Below, one piece after another: positions 1-7,490 of a stretch of DNA of 13,205 nucleotides; the first letter of the stretch is position 1, and each line of letters starts with the position of its first letter. Both the position numbers and the translations under genes were made by a program. Origin of the DNA: an uncultured Selenomonadaceae bacterium (GTDB lineage Bacteria > Bacillota > Negativicutes > Selenomonadales > Selenomonadaceae); NCBI GenBank assembly GCA_905236595.1, contig CAJORE010000174.1:1-13205 (forward strand). The letters are read 5' to 3'. Under the pieces are notes generated by a model. That model made no database searches, had not been told where the DNA came from, and was given only the letters and a program-made list of their open reading frames with translations.

Positions 1-149
1 GAGGAATGACGCAGTACGCGTGCCCTTCAGGGTATGCCGGAAAAAGACCCGGCAAGGGTGCGGACGAATTATGCAGTATTTCCTTAGCTTGCGCCCGATG
101 GCGGCAACAAAATTTACGAATTGAAATGCGTAATTCGTCCAAAAAACCA
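1..149. other. Intergenic region with foldable GC-rich segment
   Basis: No convincing gene was recognised here. The first 61 bases can fold in two mutually exclusive ways. One is a hairpin of 18-25 (GCGTGCCC) with 30-37 (GGGTATGC) around a TTCA loop, with G-T pairs. The other is a two-step stem of 35-40 with 49-54 (TGCCGG/CCGGCA) inside 20-26 with 55-61 (GTGCCCT/AGGGTGC). The heptamer ACGAATT occurs at 64-70 and 116-122 and inverted at 132-138, just upstream of the promoter at 150-178. The segment could be the 3' part of a structured RNA or a dispersed repeat. It does not match any riboswitch consensus I know well. Short open frames cross it on both strands but have no protein character that I recognise. 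Confidence 0.35.
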
Positions 150-178
150 TTGAACGCCGTCGCCCTTTATGCTATATT
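150..178 (+). promoter_or_regulatory. Sigma70-type promoter of the TadG-like gene
   Basis: TTGAAC at 150-155, a 17-base spacer, and TATATT at 173-178. Transcription would start near 185, giving a leader of about 100 bases before the ATG at 289. An inverted repeat ACGAATT/AATTCGT (116-122 and 132-138) lies directly upstream of the -35 box and could be an operator; that part is inference. Confidence 0.7.
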
Positions 179-288
179 TACGAAAAATCACCCACGGATG
201 TTTTTGTTTTGTGGCAAAAGCGCGGGGAGGCTCACAAAATAAATTTTCGCAAATTCCCCAAAGTATATCTTATCGAGGAGATGTGTTT

Positions 289-1869
289 ATGCACAAGACG
301 TTGGCGAATATCAGACAGCGCGCCGAAAAGGGCGCAATGCTGGTTACGGCGGCTTTAGGCGTTACGGCATTGATGTTCGGCACGGCGATAGCTGTGGACT
401 TGGGCAGTTTTTATGCACGCAGTTCCGAATTGCAAAACGCTGCCGATTCGGCGGCATTGGCCGGTGCCTCAGTTTATCTTGAAGGCGGCGATACAAAAAT
501 TATCCCGCTGTCGCGAGCCACTTTCGGCAGCGGCGATTCCAGCCTGTCCTTTTCCATCGACGGCACCAATTACGATTTCAAATCCTACGGCACGACGAGC
601 AAGGCCGACGCCAAGGCGGCAAATTACGTCGACTCCAACGATTCGGCCGTGACTTTCTCCGACAACGCGACGACTACGGCGTGGACGGCCGCCGTGACGG
701 CCACCATGGCCAACGGCAAAACAGCCTCTTATTCCAACGCTTATTGTTATCGGGTGGTTTTGCACCAAGACCTGCCCATGCACTTTGCCAAATTCTTCGG
801 CATTGATACCTATCCCATTAACGTAACGGCGCTTGCTCTCGTCATGCCCGGCGAAACCACCGATCCGTCCAAGAACATCGACGAATTCATCAAAGTGGTC
901 AACGCCAACATTTTTAAGACGATACCGAACTTATACTGGGAAACGATTCACGACGGCAGCCAACAATATTACATCAACAACGCCGGCCAAAAAACCTATT
1001 ACAAAGGCTACGGCGATCGCAACGGCAGTTATTTCACCACCAGCTATCAGTCTTACGTCGTTGACATCACCAAAAGCAAAACCCTCGCCGGAAATTATTT
1101 GGCGTACAAGAACAGCGACAAAAATAAGTTCTGCGCCACCGGCATAACCGGCCATCGCTCAACCAACCTGTACCAACTCGAATACACGCTAAACAGCGAT
1201 TTAATCCGCAAAAAAGCAACCGGCGGCGTCGAAATAACCGGCTTGTTCCTTGACCGCCCGAATGTCGGCTCCAACAGCACCATTCGCGGCACGGTCTTAA
1301 ACATCACCGGCGAAAGCTTGAGCGACTACAACGACGTTCCCTTGTTCATGCGCTTTGAAAGCGAACCGATCCGCGTCGGCTCCAGCCTTACTTACGTTCA
1401 ACCGATTACGATAAACGTTGACGCTTACCAAGAAAAGCCATTGGTGATTGCTTACGACGGGCCGGATCCGAACCGCACCGCCAGCGATGCCCCGAAGGTC
1501 GATACCAAAACCGGGGCTTACGGCGGCAATACATCCACCGCCACCACGCAGTCGGCGCCTTATACCATAAATTTGAACAATGCGGATTTTAACGGCGTCA
1601 TTTATGCTCCCTACAGCAAAGTTACCATTACCGGCACGGGCAAAATAACCGGCTTCATCATGGCCGCCGAAATCGACGACCAAACGACCAACAGCAGCAG
1701 CCGCACGACGCTGAAAAGCCACTCCGTCGAATTGCCGACCTGGGGTGCAACGCCGCGTGATTCAAGCAACAACCGCTTCGATTACACGGTGAAAAACATA
1801 TCCAATACTTACACCGTTGTTTATGACGACTTCCACAATTACACCATGCCGACGACAACTACAACCTGA
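289..1869 (+). CDS. TadG-like (Flp pilus family) surface protein
   Basis: A 526-residue envelope protein. Residues about 16-37 form one hydrophobic segment, followed by DLGSFYARSSELQNAADSAA. This is the signature of the N-terminal Tad/TadG domain, which anchors Flp/Tad pilus accessory proteins in the inner membrane by a pilin-like helix. The rest is Thr/Ser/Asn-rich and beta-like. Near residue 435 the stretch FNGVIYAPYSKVTITGTG resembles the C-terminal passenger region of PilX/DUF7305-type proteins. The ATG at 289 is chosen because GAGGAG at 275-280 lies 8 bases upstream and the membrane segment then sits at the N-terminus; the in-frame ATG at 169 would lie inside the promoter. It has its own promoter and no pilus-machine genes (tadA, tadB, tadC) within this window, so it appears to be an isolated gene. 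The precise role (minor pilin, adhesin or surface protein) is not shown by the sequence. Confidence 0.75.
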   Translation: MHKTLANIRQRAEKGAMLVTAALGVTALMFGTAIAVDLGSFYARSSELQNAADSAALAGASVYLEGGDTKIIPLSRATFGSGDSSLSFSIDGTNYDFKSYGTTSKADAKAANYVDSNDSAVTFSDNATTTAWTAAVTATMANGKTASYSNAYCYRVVLHQDLPMHFAKFFGIDTYPINVTALALVMPGETTDPSKNIDEFIKVVNANIFKTIPNLYWETIHDGSQQYYINNAGQKTYYKGYGDRNGSYFTTSYQSYVVDITKSKTLAGNYLAYKNSDKNKFCATGITGHRSTNLYQLEYTLNSDLIRKKATGGVEITGLFLDRPNVGSNSTIRGTVLNITGESLSDYNDVPLFMRFESEPIRVGSSLTYVQPITINVDAYQEKPLVIAYDGPDPNRTASDAPKVDTKTGAYGGNTSTATTQSAPYTINLNNADFNGVIYAPYSKVTITGTGKITGFIMAAEIDDQTTNSSSRTTLKSHSVELPTWGATPRDSSNNRFDYTVKNISNTYTVVYDDFHNYTMPTTTTT

Positions 1870-1897
1870 TGCAACAAGCGGGGCTCTCTGAGAAACT

Positions 1898-1926
1898 CTT
1901 TCTCCGCGCCTTCGGCGCGGAGAAAG
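1898..1926 (+). terminator. 13-bp perfect hairpin after the TadG-like gene
   Basis: 1898-1910 (CTTTCTCCGCGCC) is the exact reverse complement of 1914-1926, with a three-base TTC loop, 28 bases after the stop codon. There is no T-run on either side, so it is not a canonical intrinsic terminator. It may protect the 3' end of the mRNA or pause RNA polymerase. Confidence 0.5.
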
Positions 1927-1992
1927 ACGATGGACAAGCAATTTTCAGCGATGTCCGCGCGGCGTTGCCGCCGAAATCAATTCAAAAAATCG

Positions 1993-2024
1993 GGGCTTGT
2001 TTAACAAACAAGCCCTATTATTAT
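1993..2024 (+). terminator. 10-bp hairpin with short T-rich tail upstream of rlmN
   Basis: 1993-2002 (GGGCTTGTTT) pairs perfectly with 2006-2015 (AAACAAGCCC) around AAC and is followed by TATTATTAT. This could be a weak intrinsic terminator for transcripts entering from the TadG-like gene. The same bases also carry a plausible promoter, TTGTTT at 1997-2002 and TATTAT at 2019-2024 with a 16-base spacer. Confidence 0.5.
1997..2024 (+). promoter_or_regulatory. Candidate rlmN promoter
   Basis: TTGTTT at 1997-2002, a 16-base spacer, and TATTAT at 2019-2024. A transcript from here starts near 2031, downstream of the ATG at 2023. This is one reason to place the rlmN start at 2086. The -35 box lies in the 5' arm of the hairpin. 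Confidence 0.4.
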
Positions 2025-2085
2025 GGAAAACCTCAAGCCCTTGCCCGAACCTTCGCCACAAAGAACGACACGATTTAATGACACG

Positions 2086-3129
2086 ATGAAGAAAAATATT
2101 TTCGGCCTTTCGCCGACCGAACTTGCCGACACATTCTCGCCGCTTAACCTGCCGCCTTTTCGTGCCAAGCAGGTTGCCAAGTGGCTGTACCAAAAAGGCG
2201 CAACGGATTTTGCCGCAATGACCGATTTGAGCAAAGAGTTGCGAAGCGTCCTTGCGGACAATTTTGTCATCAACGCCGCCGAAGTTGTGCGAGAGCTACA
2301 TTCCGCCGACGGTGCCACGAGCAAATTTCTCTTGCGCTTATCCGCCGATGCCGCCGTCGAAACGGTGCTTATGCGGCACGATTACGGCAACAGCCTTTGC
2401 GTATCGACCCAAGTCGGTTGCGCCATGGGGTGCCGCTTTTGCGCGTCGGCGCTGAACGGTTTCGCCCGCAATCTGACAGCCGCCGAAATTTTGGCGCAAG
2501 TGATTTTCGCGCACCGGCTATTGCAAGCGGCCAAACAAAAGCTTGACACAATCGTCGTCATGGGCATGGGCGAACCGCTTATGAATTATGACAACGTGCT
2601 GAAATTCATGCGGACACTTCACGAAGCGTATGCGCTAAACTTTTCGTACCGGGGGATAACTTTGTCCACCAGCGGCATCGTACCGAACATTTATCGTTTG
2701 GCCAAGGAAAATATCCCCGTAAATTTGGCAATATCGTTGCACGCGCCGACCGACGAGTTGCGCTCCGAAATCATGCCCGTCAACCGCAAATTCCCCGTTG
2801 CCGAAGTCGTGGCGGCCGGAAAATATTACGGTGACACCACCAAACGACGCGTGACCTACGAATACATTTTGCTTGGCGGCATAAACGACAGCGAACGGGA
2901 CGCGGACAAGTTGGCAAAATTGCTGAAGGGCCAGCTTGCCGGCGTAAATCTGATTCCGTTCAACGGCGTAAACGAGCGGGAATTTGTCGCCCCCGCCGCC
3001 GCAAAATGCGAGGCTTTCCTAAAGACGCTGACGGATAAACACGGCATTGCGGCCACCGTTCGCCGCGAGATGGGTGCCGACGTCAACGCCGCTTGCGGAC
3101 AGTTGCGGCGGCAACAAATTATACCTTGA
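2086..3129 (+). CDS. rlmN: 23S rRNA/tRNA adenine-C2 methyltransferase RlmN
   Basis: Radical SAM enzyme that methylates C2 of adenosine 2503 in 23S rRNA, and A37 in some tRNAs (known for the family). The 347-residue protein carries the iron-sulfur motif CAMGCRFC with Cys112, Cys116 and Cys119. It has the conserved LCVSTQVGC context with Cys105 seven residues before the cluster, and the C-terminal Cys337 in NAACGQL. Cys105 and Cys337 correspond in spacing to the two mechanistic cysteines of E. coli RlmN (118 and 355), which separates RlmN/Cfr from other radical SAM proteins. GMGEPLMNYDNV is the usual SAM-binding stretch. The ATG at 2086 gives the typical N-terminus MKKNIFGLSPTEL; the upstream in-frame ATG at 2023 lies within hairpin and promoter sequence. 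Neither start has a strong ribosome-binding site. The gene is probably monocistronic, and the bamA promoter overlaps its stop codon. Confidence 0.95.
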   Translation: MKKNIFGLSPTELADTFSPLNLPPFRAKQVAKWLYQKGATDFAAMTDLSKELRSVLADNFVINAAEVVRELHSADGATSKFLLRLSADAAVETVLMRHDYGNSLCVSTQVGCAMGCRFCASALNGFARNLTAAEILAQVIFAHRLLQAAKQKLDTIVVMGMGEPLMNYDNVLKFMRTLHEAYALNFSYRGITLSTSGIVPNIYRLAKENIPVNLAISLHAPTDELRSEIMPVNRKFPVAEVVAAGKYYGDTTKRRVTYEYILLGGINDSERDADKLAKLLKGQLAGVNLIPFNGVNEREFVAPAAAKCEAFLKTLTDKHGIAATVRREMGADVNAACGQLRRQQIIP

Positions 3130-3154
3130 TAAACCCACGCGGCTTTGTTATTAT
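3126..3154 (+). promoter_or_regulatory. Promoter of the bamA cluster
   Basis: TTGATA at 3126-3131 overlaps the rlmN stop codon. A 17-base spacer leads to TATTAT at 3149-3154. The implied start near 3161 gives a leader of about 140 bases before bamA. This leader holds a small hairpin CCCGT/ACGGG (3266-3270 with 3277-3281). The Shine-Dalgarno GGAGG at 3291-3295 lies 9 bases before the TTG start. Confidence 0.6.
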
Positions 3155-3304
3155 AGTAAACGTGTTAAACTTTGTGTTTTGATTTCCCCGTATTCCGGCG
3201 GGATAATCAAGGCCCACCGACATTTATTGTCGCGTTCGCCACACGGTACACAGTAAATTGCCCCACCCGTAAAAAAACGGGAACGATGCGGGAGGTTTGA
3301 TATT

Positions 3305-5518
3305 TTGTTTTTAACCCAAAAAAAATATCGGCATTTGGGATTGGCGGTTGCACTTTGGTTCGCTACATTCGGCACGGGGATGCCTCACGCCGAAATGGCG
3401 GCACCGCAAGAAAACACCGCCGACAACGAAAATGTGAGCGCCAAAACCGCGCTTGACAACGATGCCAACGTCGCTGTTGTCAAAAATGCCGAATCCGCCG
3501 ACGAAACTGCGGCGCCCAAGAAAAATACGGCTTGGTGGGCGCGGGACGACGAAGAAGATGCCGCCGCCAAGCAAACAACCGACAACGCAAACGCAACCGC
3601 CCCCGGCGATGAAACGGTGACCCGCCCCGCCAAGATAAAAGGGCCGTGGTGGACGCGCACCGACGAAGATGTCGAGACGGTCAACAAGTCGGACGGGCAA
3701 CCGGTTGCAGAGACGCCGCCCGACGATAAGGGCGCCGAAACCGCCAAGGAAACCGAAGCGGAACCGCCCAAGCCGATTGATTTGGAAAACGCCAAGGATA
3801 TTGCCAAGCCCGACCCCCAACGCGCCGAGACTTGGGGGGACAATCGTCCGCAAGATACGGAAGTGGCCGATTCGATGGAGCGGCTGAACGGCAAAACCAT
3901 TGTGGACGTTGTTTTCGACGGCGCGACCAAAACAACTTACGCCACGGCGCGCACGGCCATTTCCGTACGACCGGGCAGCGAATTTTCGGCGGAAAAGATA
4001 AGCGCCGACCGTGATGCCATTTTCGACACGGGCTATTTTTACGATCTGTACCCCAGCTTTGAAGAAGTGCCGGAAGGCGTCATTGTCACCTACAACGTAC
4101 TCGAAAATCCGATACTCACCGATATAACGGTGACGGGCAACAACGTCGAATCAAACGAAACCATTGACAAGTTGCTCACATTGCAAAAAGGCGAAATATT
4201 AAACAGCAACGTCCTGCATGACAACATGACGGCCATCACCGACCAATATCGAAAAGACGGCTACATATTGGCCAAGATTACCGATATGAACATCGACAAG
4301 GACGGCAAGCTGACCCTTAAAATAAACGAGGGTCTGCTTGAAGGCTACAAGGTAAAGGGCAACAAGAAAACCAAGGACTATGTCATATTGCGGGAAATGC
4401 GCCAAAAGACCGGCGAGCCTTTTAACGCGAAACTGGCGCGCCGCAGTATGCAACGCGTTTACAACTTGGGCTTTTTCGAGGACGTCAACATCAAGATGAA
4501 TCCCGGCGTCGAACCGAACGCCGTGGTAATGGAACTTGATGTCAAAGAAAAACGCACCGGGACCTTCGGCATCGGCGCCGGCTACAGCAGTACCGACGGA
4601 ATCATCGGTATGGTAAGCGTCAGCGACACAAACTTGGGCGGCCGCGGCGATGCTGTCCGCGTCACCTACGAAATGAGCGGCGATGATGAAGATGCCCACG
4701 GGTTCACCTTCAGTTTCCGCCGCCCGTGGCTTGATTCCAAGGAAACCGCCGCCACGCTCCGCCTGTACAATCGCACTTACGAATACGACGATTATGACAG
4801 CAAAGGCCATTTGAAAGAGGAGTATATGCGGAAATATTCCGGCGGCGAAATTACCCTCTCGCGTCCGGCCAGCGAATATTCCACGAATTTCCTGACGTTC
4901 CGCCGTCGCGAGGACAGCTACGTCAAACACGTCAGCAACGGTAACGCCGGGGATCGAAGTAGCGATTGGGCATGGCGCAACAAAAATTTCGGCATAACCC
5001 ACAGCGTTGTCTTGGAACACGTCACCGATACCCGCGACAATGTCTACAATCCGACAACGGGCGGCCGCGTGAGTTTGTCCGGCGAATTTGCCGGCATCGG
5101 CGGTGATTTTTCATTCCAAAAATACACCATCGAGGACAACCGCTACATTAAAGTCGGTCGGTCGCAAGTAGTGGCGCTTCGCGGCCAATACGGCATCGGG
5201 ACGGGAAACATCTCCGAATTCAACCAGTACCGCATCGGCGGACAAAGCTCCCTGCGCGGCTATCGCGACGATCAGTTCCGCGGCGATCGCATGGTTTTGG
5301 CAACCATCGAATATCGTTTCCCCATTGTCACCAAAGTACAGGGAGCAATATTTACCGATTGGGGCGGCGCTTGGGACAAAGGCATTGTCCCCGAGGACAG
5401 CAAAGCGAGCATCGGCGCCGGTTTGGCGCTCAATACGCCCATAGGTCCTTTGCGTCTCGATTACGGTTACGGTTCGCAAGGCGGGCGTGTACACTTCACG
5501 GTCGGCGGCACCTTCTGA
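3305..5518 (+). CDS. bamA: Outer membrane protein assembly factor BamA (Omp85)
   Basis: The 737-residue core of the machine that folds and inserts beta-barrel proteins into the outer membrane. It begins with a signal peptide (about 1-29). An acidic, Pro/Ala/Asp-rich linker follows to about 190, containing WWAR-DDEED (Trp77-78) and WWTR-TDED (Trp115-116). Three POTRA domains follow at about 194-269 (NGKTIVDVVFDG), 270-343 (LTDITVTGNN) and 344-418 (KVKGNKKTKDYVILREM). The 16-strand-type barrel runs from about 425 to the end. LRGY at 650-653 is the conserved (V/L)RG(F/Y) motif of loop 6, and the chain ends in Phe, as outer-membrane barrels do. The start is TTG, chosen for GGAGG nine bases upstream and the signal peptide directly after it. 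Three POTRA domains instead of the five of proteobacterial BamA fit a diderm Firmicute; TamA is the alternative, but the gene neighbours favour BamA. Confidence 0.92.
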   Translation: MFLTQKKYRHLGLAVALWFATFGTGMPHAEMAAPQENTADNENVSAKTALDNDANVAVVKNAESADETAAPKKNTAWWARDDEEDAAAKQTTDNANATAPGDETVTRPAKIKGPWWTRTDEDVETVNKSDGQPVAETPPDDKGAETAKETEAEPPKPIDLENAKDIAKPDPQRAETWGDNRPQDTEVADSMERLNGKTIVDVVFDGATKTTYATARTAISVRPGSEFSAEKISADRDAIFDTGYFYDLYPSFEEVPEGVIVTYNVLENPILTDITVTGNNVESNETIDKLLTLQKGEILNSNVLHDNMTAITDQYRKDGYILAKITDMNIDKDGKLTLKINEGLLEGYKVKGNKKTKDYVILREMRQKTGEPFNAKLARRSMQRVYNLGFFEDVNIKMNPGVEPNAVVMELDVKEKRTGTFGIGAGYSSTDGIIGMVSVSDTNLGGRGDAVRVTYEMSGDDEDAHGFTFSFRRPWLDSKETAATLRLYNRTYEYDDYDSKGHLKEEYMRKYSGGEITLSRPASEYSTNFLTFRRREDSYVKHVSNGNAGDRSSDWAWRNKNFGITHSVVLEHVTDTRDNVYNPTTGGRVSLSGEFAGIGGDFSFQKYTIEDNRYIKVGRSQVVALRGQYGIGTGNISEFNQYRIGGQSSLRGYRDDQFRGDRMVLATIEYRFPIVTKVQGAIFTDWGGAWDKGIVPEDSKASIGAGLALNTPIGPLRLDYGYGSQGGRVHFTVGGTF

Positions 5519-5543
5519 CGAATGGCCGTCCCCGACGCAGATT

Positions 5544-6827
5544 ATGATTTTGAAGCTATCATTGGCACTAATATTTGCCGCAACCCTATCCTGCCATGCC
5601 GTCGTCGCCGCCGCCGAGCCGACCGTCGACACGGTCGCCGTCACGGTGGTGACGGCAGCCGGCAAATTGCCGCCGCCCGTCGCTAAACGCATGGAACAAA
5701 GCGTTGCCGTTGTGGCCGAGCAAATTTTATTGGGCAATCTCACCGCACAGGTGGCGTTGCAAAAAACGCAAAAAGAGCAAATTATCCGCGAAGTGTTCGA
5801 CAAAATTCTGACCGGCTACAGCGTCCAAAGCGTCACGATTTATCCGGGCAGCGATACGGCGGTAATCGTGCGGCTTATCCCCTGGAGCGTTACCATAAAA
5901 TCCGTGACGGTAAACATTTCCGTCGAAGGGGTGACTCCCGAAACGGAAAAGATTGTGCGACGCGATTTGGCGGGCGCGGAGAAATTATTCGCCGACATCT
6001 ACATCGGTATGCCGCTTTTGGCCACGGATTGGACCCACGGCATACTAAAGCGCGAACTCGGTAAATTCATGGCCGAACACCTGCCCGAATTCCGGGCGGA
6101 TTTTGATTTGACGCCGACCCATGAAGCAATCGTAAACATGACGGTCTATCCCAAGATGCCGGTCGTCAGGAATGTCAACCTGTTCATGCGCTCCGACACC
6201 GTCCCCACCTTTGCACTCTTAGGTTATCGGAGCATATTGGAGCGCAAAACGAATACGCTGGTGGGGGTGCCGGTGGCCTTCGTCAAGCGTCACCGACAAG
6301 AATTGAGCGACGATATTGCTTCGTTTTTGGACGGGCAGGCCGATTTTCGACGCTTGGGCATGAAAACCGCCTTGACCATGGACGTCGGCGAAGAATTGTC
6401 CGTAACGTGCCGCTCCGACAGCGAACGGTTCCGGCTAAGACTTGAAGGCTGGCTTGACGTCGGCAAAAGTGACGACGAAAATGCCCTGAAATTTCGCCTA
6501 CACGCCGGAACAAAAGTTTCGCCGACGGATGAGTTCTTCATCTTGGCCGATTTTGCGCCGGAGGACGTGAAGTTTTCGTGGAACGTCGGCTACGGTCGCG
6601 ATTTAAGCTCCAAAACCAACGTCGCCTTTCGCTACGATCCGCGAGCGCATCAGCCCATATTCGACGTAACGCAATATGTGTTGCCGAAACTGCGGCTGCG
6701 CTACGAACGCAATCGCGTGACGCGCCTTGACGAATGGGGCGTAAGATACGGCTTGCACGATTTTATGAGCCTTGAATACATCATCAACCATCGGGAAAAA
6801 TGGGTTCGGCTTATCGGAAATTTTTAG
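5544..6827 (+). CDS. Unrecognised secreted protein, POTRA-like and barrel-like
   Basis: I recognise no named family for this 427-residue protein. It has a clear signal peptide (MILKLSLALIFAATL, likely cleaved after Ala24). A helical stretch follows at about 45-90. Next come alternating beta/alpha segments reminiscent of POTRA domains (VQSVTIYPGSDTAVIVRLIP, then IKSVTVNISVEGVTPET, then PVVRNVNLFMRS near 206). From about 270 to the end it has amphipathic strands with alternating hydrophobic residues and charged turns, ending in Phe (RLIGNF), like the C-terminal signal of outer-membrane barrels. The barrel part is far shorter than in BamA. The ATG at 5544 lies 25 bases after bamA and gives the signal peptide directly; an in-frame ATG at 5487 inside bamA would add a non-hydrophobic leader. 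The ribosome-binding site is poor, so translation may be coupled to bamA. Its position between bamA and the ompH genes suggests a role in outer-membrane assembly; this is inference. Confidence 0.8.
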   Translation: MILKLSLALIFAATLSCHAVVAAAEPTVDTVAVTVVTAAGKLPPPVAKRMEQSVAVVAEQILLGNLTAQVALQKTQKEQIIREVFDKILTGYSVQSVTIYPGSDTAVIVRLIPWSVTIKSVTVNISVEGVTPETEKIVRRDLAGAEKLFADIYIGMPLLATDWTHGILKRELGKFMAEHLPEFRADFDLTPTHEAIVNMTVYPKMPVVRNVNLFMRSDTVPTFALLGYRSILERKTNTLVGVPVAFVKRHRQELSDDIASFLDGQADFRRLGMKTALTMDVGEELSVTCRSDSERFRLRLEGWLDVGKSDDENALKFRLHAGTKVSPTDEFFILADFAPEDVKFSWNVGYGRDLSSKTNVAFRYDPRAHQPIFDVTQYVLPKLRLRYERNRVTRLDEWGVRYGLHDFMSLEYIINHREKWVRLIGNF

Positions 6828-6845
6828 CGGAATCGTTTGCGCGGC

Positions 6846-6874
6846 TTGAAAACGGCAACGAATTTTGTTATACT
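6846..6874 (+). promoter_or_regulatory. Strong internal promoter upstream of the first ompH
   Basis: TTGAAA at 6846-6851, an exact 17-base spacer, and TATACT at 6869-6874. This is one of the best promoter matches in the window. It would give a leader of about 80 bases, with AAGGAG at 6944-6949 nine bases before the ATG at 6959. It lets the ompH-lpxD part be expressed apart from, and more strongly than, bamA. Confidence 0.75.
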
Positions 6875-6958
6875 ACGGGGCGTTTGTATTTATCATGAAT
6901 ACGGCGAATTTTTGGATTCACCGGGCTTTCATTACGCGAAAGTAAGGAGTAAGCAATT

Positions 6959-7426
6959 ATGGTCGAAGTAAAAAAACAACATGTGAAAATTGTCAGCATC
7001 GTCATAGCTTTGGTTTTCGTCGGCAGCGTCGTGGCGCTTGCGCTTACGCAATCCGGTTCCGGCATAGCTTCGGCGGCTGCTTCGTCAAACGTTGGCGTTA
7101 TTGATTACAATGCCGTAATGGCACAGCACCCGAAAATGGAAGAAGCCCGCAAAGCCTTCCAAGAAGAGCAAGCCAACGCTCAGAAAGATTTTGAGGAAAA
7201 ATCCGCCAACATGAGCGACCAAGAAAAGCAGGATTATTATCGTCAGACCATTAACCGGCTCCAACAAAAAGACTCGGAGCTTTTGGATCCCATTAAACAA
7301 TCCGTTGAAGAGCAAATCAAAGCCGTGGCCAACGCCAAAGGCTTGAACGTTGTCATCGCCAAAGACGCTGTCTTGTACGGCGGCACGGACATCACCCAAG
7401 ACGTAGTGAAGAAATTGAGCAAGTAA
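6959..7426 (+). CDS. OmpH/Skp family periplasmic chaperone, copy 1
   Basis: A 155-residue protein with one N-terminal hydrophobic segment (about 10-31). An Ala/Ser-rich stretch follows, in which a signal peptidase site is possible near residue 39. The family signature begins with VGVIDYNAVMAQHPKM. A Glu/Lys/Gln-rich helical region (about 58-125) matches the coiled-coil tentacles of Skp. The closing part LNVVIAKDAVLYGGTDITQD is the typical OmpH C-terminal beta hairpin and helix. Skp-type proteins are trimers that hold unfolded outer-membrane proteins on the way to BamA (known for E. coli). It has a consensus Shine-Dalgarno and its own promoter, so it is probably the most highly expressed of the three copies. 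The long Ala/Ser linker leaves open whether it is released or stays anchored in the inner membrane. Confidence 0.9.
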   Translation: MVEVKKQHVKIVSIVIALVFVGSVVALALTQSGSGIASAAASSNVGVIDYNAVMAQHPKMEEARKAFQEEQANAQKDFEEKSANMSDQEKQDYYRQTINRLQQKDSELLDPIKQSVEEQIKAVANAKGLNVVIAKDAVLYGGTDITQDVVKKLSK

Positions 7427-7438
7427 TATTTTTCAATG

Positions 7439-7469
7439 TTGTTGCCCCGCCCGCAGGGTGGGGCAACAA
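7439..7469 (+). other. Intercistronic hairpin between ompH copies 1 and 2
   Basis: 7439-7452 (TTGTTGCCCCGCCC) pairs with 7456-7469 (GGGTGGGGCAACAA): 14 pairs with one G-T and a GCA loop. No T-run follows, so it is unlikely to be a full intrinsic terminator. Placed just after a strongly promoted gene, it could stabilise the upstream mRNA end and reduce read-through, letting the small OmpH be made in excess over the downstream genes. Confidence 0.6.
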
Positions 7470-7490
7470 ATGTAATAAGGCGGTGAGGGG

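Noticed and set aside
1..80. Cyclic-di-GMP riboswitch at the window start
   Set aside because: GACGCA and a GCCGG stretch recall the class I consensus, but the conserved core and the closing stem do not fit, and the promoter of the next gene lies downstream.
6..242. Open frame of 78 codons at the window start
   Set aside because: It runs through the predicted promoter and leader of the TadG-like gene, has no ribosome-binding site, and its composition is not protein-like.
1869..2078. Open frame of 69 codons overlapping the TadG-like stop codon
   Set aside because: It is made up of the two hairpins between the TadG-like gene and rlmN and has no recognisable protein feature.
2023..2085. Earlier in-frame start of rlmN
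   Set aside because: It lies in a hairpin and promoter sequence, and family members begin at the ATG at 2086.
3311..3930. Antisense frames of about 180 codons over the BamA linker
   Set aside because: They mirror the low-complexity Ala/Asp/Glu-rich coding sequence and resemble no protein.
4199..5020. 273-codon open frame antisense to bamA
   Set aside because: bamA is certain on the plus strand; the antisense frame follows from its codon composition and has no plausible start signal.
5487..5543. Earlier in-frame start for the protein after bamA
   Set aside because: The added residues are hydrophilic and would precede the signal peptide; the ATG at 5544 gives a normal signal peptide.
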